64,000 bases of DNA from Streptomyces venezuelae (GTDB taxonomy: Bacteria > Actinomycetota > Actinomycetes > Streptomycetales > Streptomycetaceae): NCBI RefSeq assembly GCF_008642315.1, contig NZ_CP029192.1:3534001-3598000 (forward strand). The letters are read 5' to 3'. A program made the translations under genes and the position numbers. Below the pieces are notes generated by a model that was given only the letters and a program-made list of their open reading frames with translations, searched no databases and was not told the origin of the DNA. This document shows, piece after piece, positions 56,376 to 64,000 of the stretch (position 1 is its first letter; each line of letters starts with the position of its first letter).

Positions 56376-57800
56376 ATGCCTGCCGACTCCCCCGCCGATT
56401 CCCGTACCCACGCCTCGGCCCCGACGTCGCCCGCCGTGTCCGTCTCGGGCTGGGGCCGCACCGCGCCGACGACCGCCTGGCTGGTGAGACCCCGGACCCA
56501 CGAGGAGGCCGCGGCCGCCGTGCGCGAGTGCGGGGAGCGCGGAGCCATCGCGCGCGGCCTGGGGCGTGCCTACGGAGACGCGGCGCAGAACGCGGGCGGC
56601 GCCGTGTTCGACATGACGGGCCTCGACCGGATCCGGGTCATCGACACCACGCGGACGTCGGACACCGGTGCCCCCGCGGCCACCGTCGTCTGCGACGCGG
56701 GCGTCTCGCTGCACCACCTGATGGAAGTCCTGCTCCCCCTCGGCTGGTTCGTGCCGGTGACGCCCGGGACCCGTTACGTGACGGTCGGCGGGGCCATCGG
56801 CGCCGACATCCACGGCAAGAACCACCACGTCTCGGGGTCCTTCTCACGCCACGTCCTCGCGATGGACGTGCTCACCGCCGACGGCACGGTCCGTACGGTC
56901 GAGCCCGGCAGCGCACTGTTCGACGCGACGGCCGGAGGCATGGGCCTGACCGGCGTCATCCTCTCGGCGACCGTGCAACTCCTCCCCGTGGAGACCTCCT
57001 TGATGGCGGTCGACACGGAACGGGCGGCGGACCTCGACGACTTGATGGCCCGCCTCACCGCGACCGACCACCGTTACCGCTACTCGGTCGCCTGGATCGA
57101 CCTCCTCGCGCGCGGCGCGGCCATGGGCCGCTCGGTCCTGACCCGCGGCGACCACGCCCCTCTGGACGCACTTCCGGAGCGGGCACGCGCGCGTAGAGCC
57201 CCTCTGGCGTTCCGCCCCGGACAGTTGCCCGCCGCGCCCTCGTTCCTCCCGGAAGGGCTGCTCGGCAAGGCGTCGGTGGGCCTCTTCAACGAGCTGTGGT
57301 ACCGCAAGGCACCCCGCTCCCGCACCGGCGAGCTGCAGAAGATCTCCACGTTCTTCCACCCGCTGGACGGGGTCCCCCACTGGAACCGCATCTACGGCCG
57401 CAGCGGCTTCGTGCAGTACCAATTCGTCGTCGGATACGGCAAGGAGGAGGCCCTGCGCCACATCGTGCGGCGCATCTCGGAGCGCGGCTGCCCGTCCTTC
57501 CTCGCCGTACTGAAGCGCTTCGGAGAGGGCGATCCGGGCTGGCTCTCCTTCCCGATGCCCGGCTGGACCCTCGCGCTCGACATCCCGGCGAACCTCCCCG
57601 GGCTCGGCGTGTTCCTCGACGAGCTCGACGAGGAGGTGGCCGGGGCCGACGGCCGCGTCTACCTCGCCAAGGACTCGCGCCTGCGCCCCGAGATGCTCAC
57701 CGCGATGTATCCGCGGCTCGACGACTTCCGCGCCCTGCGGGCCGAGCTCGACCCGCGCGGCGTCTTCCGCTCGGACCTCTCCCGCCGCCTCGCCCTCTGA
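56376..57800 (+). CDS. dprE1: decaprenylphosphoryl-beta-D-ribose oxidase
   Basis: A 474-residue FAD-dependent oxidase of the DprE1 type. The FAD domain shows RGLGRAYGDAAQNAGG and TVGGAIGADIHGKNHH; the substrate domain shows QYQFVVGYG, SFPMPGWTLALDIP and YLAKDSRLRPEM with the conserved Lys. It oxidises C2 of decaprenylphosphoryl-ribose, and DprE2 then reduces it to the arabinose form. At the place of Mycobacterium tuberculosis Cys387 (in GWNICVD) this protein has Ala400 (GWTLALD), the residue targeted covalently by benzothiazinones. ATG 56376 is chosen; ATG 56355 and GTG 56340 are also in frame. The stop lies in a 9-bp repeat array before dprE2. Confidence 0.92.
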   Translation: MPADSPADSRTHASAPTSPAVSVSGWGRTAPTTAWLVRPRTHEEAAAAVRECGERGAIARGLGRAYGDAAQNAGGAVFDMTGLDRIRVIDTTRTSDTGAPAATVVCDAGVSLHHLMEVLLPLGWFVPVTPGTRYVTVGGAIGADIHGKNHHVSGSFSRHVLAMDVLTADGTVRTVEPGSALFDATAGGMGLTGVILSATVQLLPVETSLMAVDTERAADLDDLMARLTATDHRYRYSVAWIDLLARGAAMGRSVLTRGDHAPLDALPERARARRAPLAFRPGQLPAAPSFLPEGLLGKASVGLFNELWYRKAPRSRTGELQKISTFFHPLDGVPHWNRIYGRSGFVQYQFVVGYGKEEALRHIVRRISERGCPSFLAVLKRFGEGDPGWLSFPMPGWTLALDIPANLPGLGVFLDELDEEVAGADGRVYLAKDSRLRPEMLTAMYPRLDDFRALRAELDPRGVFRSDLSRRLAL

Positions 57801-57845
57801 GCCCTCTGAGCCCTCTGAGCCACTTGAGCCACTTGAGCCCTCTGA
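57792..57845 (+). repeat. six 9-bp repeats between dprE1 and dprE2, each with a stop
   Basis: GCCCTCTGA occurs three times in tandem, then GCCACTTGA twice, then GCCCTCTGA once more. The dprE1 stop is the TGA of the first unit; since the unit is 9 bp, all six TGA triplets are in the dprE1 frame. The dprE2 ribosome site (AGGAG) follows at about 57853. Confidence 0.93.
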
Positions 57846-57867
57846 GCCCCATAGGAGACCGGTAGAC

Positions 57868-58623
57868 ATGAAAGACGCCTTCGGCACCCCCCAGTCCCTG
57901 CTCGTCCTCGGCGGCACCTCGGAGATCGGCCTCGCCACCGCGCGGCGCCTCGTCGCCCGCCGCACCCGCACCGTCTGGCTCGCCGGACGCCCGTCGCCCG
58001 CTCTGGAGAAGGCCGCCGCGGGGCTGCGCGACATGGGCGCGGACGTGAAGACCGTCGCGTTCGACGCGCTCGACCCCGAGTCCCACGAGGAGTCCCTCGG
58101 CAAGATCTTCACCGAGGGCGACATCGACATGGTGCTCCTCGCCTTCGGCGTCCTCGGCGACCAGGCACGCGACGAGGACGAGCCCCTCGCGGCCGTGCGC
58201 GTCGCCCAGACCAACTACACGGGCGCGGTCTCGGCCGGCCTGGTCTGCGCGCGGGCGCTTCAGTCCCAGGGGCACGGCTCCCTGGTCGTCCTCTCCTCGG
58301 TGGCGGGCGAGCGGGCACGCCGCTCGAACTTCATCTACGGCTCAAGCAAGGCCGGACTGGACGCGTTCGCGCAGGGCCTCGGCGACGCGCTGCACGGCAC
58401 GGGGGTGCACGTGATGGTCGTCCGCCCCGGCTTCGTGCGCTCGAAGATGACGGCGGGCCTGGAGGAGGCCCCCATGGCGACCACCCCGGACGCGGTGGCC
58501 GCGGCCATCGAGACGGGACTGCGACGGCGCTCGGAGACGGTGTGGGTGCCGGGAGCGCTCCGGCTGGTCATGTCGGCGCTGCGGCATGCGCCGAGGCCGG
58601 TGTTCCGCCGACTGCCCCTCTAG
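57868..58623 (+). CDS. dprE2: decaprenylphospho-beta-D-erythro-pentofuranosid-2-ulose 2-reductase
   Basis: A 251-residue short-chain dehydrogenase. The cofactor motif LVLGGTSEIGLATARRL is at the N terminus and the catalytic Ser-Tyr-Lys set is in VVLSSVAGERA and YGSSKAGLDAF. It reduces the 2-keto product of DprE1 to decaprenylphosphoryl-arabinose with NAD(P)H. It follows dprE1 by 67 nt, filled by the 9-bp repeats, and ends 15 nt from a convergent lipoprotein gene. ATG start with AGGAGACC upstream. Confidence 0.9.
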   Translation: MKDAFGTPQSLLVLGGTSEIGLATARRLVARRTRTVWLAGRPSPALEKAAAGLRDMGADVKTVAFDALDPESHEESLGKIFTEGDIDMVLLAFGVLGDQARDEDEPLAAVRVAQTNYTGAVSAGLVCARALQSQGHGSLVVLSSVAGERARRSNFIYGSSKAGLDAFAQGLGDALHGTGVHVMVVRPGFVRSKMTAGLEEAPMATTPDAVAAAIETGLRRRSETVWVPGALRLVMSALRHAPRPVFRRLPL

Positions 58624-58638
58624 CGCCTCAGGACCGCC

Positions 58639-59856
58639 TCAGGAGCGTCTCAGGGAGACGACGACGGCCCGGTGCGGGGCGGCGCCGCTCTGCAGGACGT
58701 CGACCGCTCCGAACCCGAGCACCTTGTCCGTGCCCGGCACCGCGACGATCTTCTTGAGCCAGAGCTGCTGCTCGGATTCCGGGCGCGCGCCCTGCCCCTC
58801 CGGCAGCCGCCGCTTCTTGATCTTGGTGCAGGTGCCGTCGGTGGTCAGGTGCCAGTTGCCGTTCATGAAGAAGCCGCGGTCACCGTCCCGGGCCACGGGG
58901 TTGCGGTGGGCGCACGCTCCGGGCAAGGGGGCGGAGTCCTTCCAGCGGGTGCCGTCCCAACTCAGCTCGACGGCCTCCGACTCGGGATCACGGACCTCTT
59001 CGCCGTCGTAGCCCTTGTAGGAGTGCCCTCCGTGAGCACGGACGTGCGTTTTCGAGGCGACGTCGATCCCGGTGAACTCCGCGTACGGCCCGGGTGGCAC
59101 AGGATCGGGGAAGCGGTACGTGGGTGTCCTGGTCAGCGACCAGTTCTTCCCGTCGTAGTGCATCGCGGCGGGCTGCCTCACCTCACCGCCCCGGCCGCCG
59201 ATGCCGGGGCCCTCCGTACGGGAGCCGACCGCCCACACGTCGTCGGAGGCCGAACCCGCGAGGGCGACGACCTTGGCAGGCATCGGCGTCACCGTCCACC
59301 GGCTGCCGTCCCAGTGCGTCACCCCGCCGTCTCCCTGGAGCACCCACACGTCCTCCTGAGTGATGACCTCGACGTCCGTGAGCTGTCCGCGCGGGGCGTC
59401 ACCGGACAGCCCTTCCGCGGCCGTGGCGCCGCCCAGGGGCGTCCACCGGGCACCGTCCCAGAGTGCGTACCGCCGCTTCTCCTCGGCTCCGCTCTTGTCC
59501 ACGGTGCTCAGCCGGATGCCCGCCGACCCCAGCGAATCGAGCCGCGAGAGGTGCGGGTCGCCGTCGACCGGCATCGGCTCACGTGCCCACTTCTTGCCGT
59601 CGAAGTGCAGCAGATGTCCCCGCGTGAGCCGCCCGTCGCCGACGTCGTCGCCGCCCAGGGCCCAGATGTCGTCGGGAGCCCGCGCGGCCCCGTCGATCAG
59701 TTCGCCGTCCCGCTCGTCGATGCGCTCGTACGCCCAGGAGAGCCCTGCCGCGCGGGGCTTGCCGGTCCTGCCGTCCGCGTCCCCGCCGGACTGGTGCGTC
59801 CCGCAGCCGACCGCCAGGAAAGCGAGTACGGCGACGGCCGCCGCCGCGTTGCGCAT
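58639..59856 (-). CDS. secreted lipoprotein with repeated WD-like motifs
   Basis: A 405-residue lipoprotein: signal AAAAVAVLAFLAVGC with the lipobox Cys. The mature part has recurring segments of the form H-x-D-G-K-x-W or W-D-G-x-R-W spaced 50-60 residues apart (HFDGKKWARE, LWDGARWTPL, HWDGSRWTVT, HYDGKNWSLT, SWDGTRWKDS) with D-V-W-A-L/V-G between them. This suggests a beta-propeller. No catalytic site is seen. ATG start; the longer frame upstream (to 60330) runs through another gene and is a shadow. It converges on dprE2. Confidence 0.78.
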   Translation of the reverse strand: MRNAAAAVAVLAFLAVGCGTHQSGGDADGRTGKPRAAGLSWAYERIDERDGELIDGAARAPDDIWALGGDDVGDGRLTRGHLLHFDGKKWAREPMPVDGDPHLSRLDSLGSAGIRLSTVDKSGAEEKRRYALWDGARWTPLGGATAAEGLSGDAPRGQLTDVEVITQEDVWVLQGDGGVTHWDGSRWTVTPMPAKVVALAGSASDDVWAVGSRTEGPGIGGRGGEVRQPAAMHYDGKNWSLTRTPTYRFPDPVPPGPYAEFTGIDVASKTHVRAHGGHSYKGYDGEEVRDPESEAVELSWDGTRWKDSAPLPGACAHRNPVARDGDRGFFMNGNWHLTTDGTCTKIKKRRLPEGQGARPESEQQLWLKKIVAVPGTDKVLGFGAVDVLQSGAAPHRAVVVSLRRS

Positions 59857-59890
59857 GGTCCCCCCAGCACGATCGGCCGGGGCACCCCGG

Positions 59891-60472
59891 TCAGCGAGCG
59901 GGCAGCGTACCCCGTGCCGCCGGGGCGGAGGCCTGAGGGGGCACCACGGTGCCGCCGAAAGCGAAGTCGCGCAGCTTCCGCCAGACGCCGTCGGCACCCT
60001 GCTCGTACAGGGCGAACCCGGTGCAGGGCCACTCGGCCTCGTACTCCGATAGCTCCTCGTACGCACGGTCCATGGCCTCTTCGGAGATGCCGTGCGCCAC
60101 GGTGACGTGCGGGTGATAGGGGAACTGCAGTTCGCGTGCCATCGGCCCGGACGCGTCCCGCACCCGCTCCTGCAGCCAGGAACAGGCCGACCCGCCCGCC
60201 ACCACCTGTACATAGACCACAGGGGACAGCGGACGGAAAGTGCCCGTTCCGGAGAGGCGCATCGGGAAGGGCCGGCCGGCCGCCGCGACCGAGAGGAGAT
60301 GCGCCTCGACCGCGGGCAGCGCCGACGCATCCACCTCGGTGGGCGGCAGCAGGGTCACGTGCGTGGGGATGCCGTACGCCGCGGGGTCCCCGAAGCCCGC
60401 ACGCCGCTCCTGGAGCAGGCTGCCGTGAGGCTCCGGGACCGCGATCGAAACGCCGATCGTTACGGTCCCCAC
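59891..60472 (-). CDS. 2H phosphoesterase (2'-5' RNA ligase family)
   Basis: A 193-residue protein with the two His-x-Thr motifs of the LigT/2H superfamily, HVTLLPP and HVTVAHG, spaced about 80 residues apart. Family members hydrolyse 2',3'-cyclic phosphates or ligate 2'-5' RNA ends; the natural substrate here is unknown. GTG start. It lies 34 nt upstream of the lipoprotein gene and 86 nt downstream of trpS, all on the - strand. Confidence 0.82.
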   Translation of the reverse strand: MGTVTIGVSIAVPEPHGSLLQERRAGFGDPAAYGIPTHVTLLPPTEVDASALPAVEAHLLSVAAAGRPFPMRLSGTGTFRPLSPVVYVQVVAGGSACSWLQERVRDASGPMARELQFPYHPHVTVAHGISEEAMDRAYEELSEYEAEWPCTGFALYEQGADGVWRKLRDFAFGGTVVPPQASAPAARGTLPAR

Positions 60473-60558
60473 GTCGTACTCCTGTCGTCGTGTCGATGGG
60501 CAGGGGCGCAGCCCGGCGGGCAGCGCGATGCGGTTGTTGTCGTGCTCGGTGCGGTGAC

Positions 60559-61596
<1,038 letters not shown>

Positions 61597-61796
61597 TCAT
61601 AGCTCGGAAACAGGTGTGTGACGGGTGGGAACCGAGACGCACTGTGTTCCCCGTCTCATGGCCGACGATCGTGAGCCGCCACACATCAGCCGATTCATGT
61701 GGGGTCGGCCGAATCGGGAACCTGAGAGCCTCGGGCGGTGTACCGGAAGTGAACCGGCGCGGAGGGGCCGCGTCGGCGGACGGCTGGGGGCGGGAC

Positions 61797-62543
61797 ATGC
61801 GGACGTCGAGGGGACTGCGCGGGGCGGCGGCAGGGCTGGGCGTGACGGCGGCGTTGGTGGTGCTCGCGGCACCGCAGGCGGCGGCCGGTGGGCCGACGAG
61901 CGTGCTGCTGGTATCACCGGAGAGCACGGAAAGCGCATCGTTGTACTACAGCGACGAGGAGTACGCCGAACTGGAGAGCCGGCTCGCGCCCTCCGCCTCC
62001 GGCAGGAAGGCGGGCGAGGAGCCGCCGGGGCTCGACGTGGCTCGGGGCAGCCGTCAGATCAATGTCACGTGGATGGCGCACGATGTGATGCCGTGGCGGT
62101 TCGACCGGGTCTATGCGCCGCTGTCCGGCAAGAAGAAGGACGCGGACGTCTGGGTGCACAGGTCGACGGAGATGGAGTCGTTGAACGGCGACTGGCACCG
62201 GGCCGAGGAGCCGCAGCGGGTGCTGTCGCTGTTCGAGGAGCTGGGGCTCCTCGGCAAGGCGTCGGATCGGGGCGGCCCCGGGATCGCGCCGCAGTCTCAG
62301 GTGGCGCCGGAGCCCGCCGGCTCCGGGACGAGCGGGGACGGGGACGCGCCGCCGGCGGCCGTGGGGGGCAGCGGGCCGGGAGGTGGGAGCACGGACTGGT
62401 GGTGGGCGATACCGGGCGCGGGCGTCGGCGCGGTGGCCGCGCTGCTGCTGCGGGGTCCGGTGGCCGGACGCTGGGCGGCGGTGTCGGCGTGGCGGCGGCG
62501 ACCGGACGACCCGGGGCCCCGGCAGGAGCTGCGGGACCTGTGA
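61797..62543 (+). CDS. secreted single-pass membrane protein
   Basis: A 248-residue exported protein with a signal peptide (GLGVTAALVVLAAPQAAAG), an ectodomain (TSVLLVSPESTESASLYYSDEEYAEL and INVTWMAHDVMPWRFDRVY), a Gly/Pro/Ser linker and one C-terminal membrane helix (WAIPGAGVGAVAALLLRG) with a basic tail. No named family, though proteins of this layout are common in Streptomyces. ATG with GGGGGCGGG upstream; an earlier GTG at 61749 is in frame. It diverges from trpS and converges on glyA. Confidence 0.75.
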   Translation: MRTSRGLRGAAAGLGVTAALVVLAAPQAAAGGPTSVLLVSPESTESASLYYSDEEYAELESRLAPSASGRKAGEEPPGLDVARGSRQINVTWMAHDVMPWRFDRVYAPLSGKKKDADVWVHRSTEMESLNGDWHRAEEPQRVLSLFEELGLLGKASDRGGPGIAPQSQVAPEPAGSGTSGDGDAPPAAVGGSGPGGGSTDWWWAIPGAGVGAVAALLLRGPVAGRWAAVSAWRRRPDDPGPRQELRDL

Positions 62544-62545
62544 GC

Positions 62546-62593
62546 GACGGGCCGCCGCTCCCGCGCGGTGCCGGGCGGGAGCGGCGGCCCGTC
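62546..62593. terminator. bidirectional terminator before glyA 3' end
   Basis: A perfect 19-bp GC stem (62546-62564 with 62575-62593) and a 10-nt loop lie between the convergent membrane-protein gene and glyA. It is the strongest hairpin in the window. Confidence 0.9.
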
Positions 62594-62603
62594 CTGCGCC
62601 GGG

Positions 62604-63887
<1,284 letters not shown>

Positions 63888-63931
63888 GGCGTCCTCCGGG
63901 GCGAGCGGTCAGTGTCCGGTCGTGGTCCCGG

Positions 63932-64000
63932 GGTGCCCAGGCGGTCGGCACCTCGAAGAGGGTTGTGCCTCGCACGGCTTCATCGGGGTCGGTTCCCCGT
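63932..64000 (-). ncRNA. probable ZTP (pfl) riboswitch in the glyA leader, cut by window end
   Basis: Read on the - strand, the leader has a 5' part GGGGAACCGACCCCGATGAAG (revcomp of about 63979-63999) and a 3' hairpin GGTGCCGACCGCCTGGGCAC (revcomp of 63933-63952). The ZTP/pfl riboswitch has the same two blocks: a helix with A-U-G-A-A-G after it, and a 3' stem-loop with G-C-C-G-A-C-C-G-N-C-U-G-G-G-C, as I recall for the Fusobacterium ulcerans example. The class senses ZTP/ZMP, a sign of low 10-formyl-THF, and is known upstream of glyA and other one-carbon genes. The 5' end is outside the window, and the exact switch (terminator or SD masking) is not resolved. Confidence 0.8.

Overview
The window is high-GC actinobacterial DNA with GTG and TTG starts, tightly overlapping genes and a Streptomyces-type gene content. 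The right half (about 31-64 kb) looks like a conserved piece of the Streptomyces core chromosome: succinate dehydrogenase, a SCO4848-type membrane protein, a D-Ala-D-Ala carboxypeptidase, tryptophanyl-tRNA synthetase and serine hydroxymethyltransferase. From memory this order matches S. coelicolor from about SCO4860 down to SCO4837; that is recollection, not a search.

Positions 1-30.2 kb hold most of a biosynthetic cluster on the + strand whose left end lies outside the window. Its genes are chained by ATGA, GTGA or TGATG overlaps. In order: the C-terminal end of a PEP-utilising phosphotransferase; a free acyl carrier protein; a fatty acyl-AMP ligase fused to a pyruvate-phosphate-dikinase-like phosphotransferase; a maleylpyruvate-isomerase-like protein; an unrecognised winged-helix-like protein; a flavin monooxygenase and a fumarase-superfamily lyase resembling CreE/CreD (the aspartate-nitrosuccinate route to nitrous acid); a GYD-domain protein; a FAAL-ACP-KS-AT-DH(N half) protein; a luciferase-like monooxygenase-DH(C half)-KR-ACP protein; a C-A-PCP NRPS; a C-A(Gly, interrupted by a second luciferase-like monooxygenase)-PCP-TE NRPS; a methyltransferase; and an MMPL exporter. 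The reading is a fatty-acyl-primed polyketide-dipeptide ending in glycine that may be oxidised to an amide, made together with an enzyme pair for nitrite supply. The structure of the product is not known to me.

From 30.2 to 42.9 kb are housekeeping and unknown genes: an ECF-like sigma factor, a lipoprotein, a secreted PGRP/amidase with FG-GAP repeats, a P-loop NTPase next to a membrane-anchored periplasmic-binding-like protein, small unknown proteins, a GH20 hexosaminidase and an OHCU decarboxylase. At 43.1-46.5 kb is sdhCDAB with a strong terminator. From 46.7 to 53.2 kb come a frameshifted gene, secreted proteins, a VOC protein, a truncated MarR-like gene, a RsbW-like ATPase, a membrane metallophosphoesterase and a DacA-type carboxypeptidase.

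At 53.2-58.6 kb two divergent operons encode what looks like a complete decaprenylphosphoryl-arabinose pathway (UbiA-type DPPR synthase, PAP2 phosphatase, GtrA protein, DprE1, DprE2). The window ends with a lipoprotein, a 2H phosphoesterase, trpS, a secreted membrane protein, and glyA preceded by what reads as a ZTP (pfl) riboswitch cut by the window edge. No tRNA, rRNA, insertion sequence or CRISPR array was seen.
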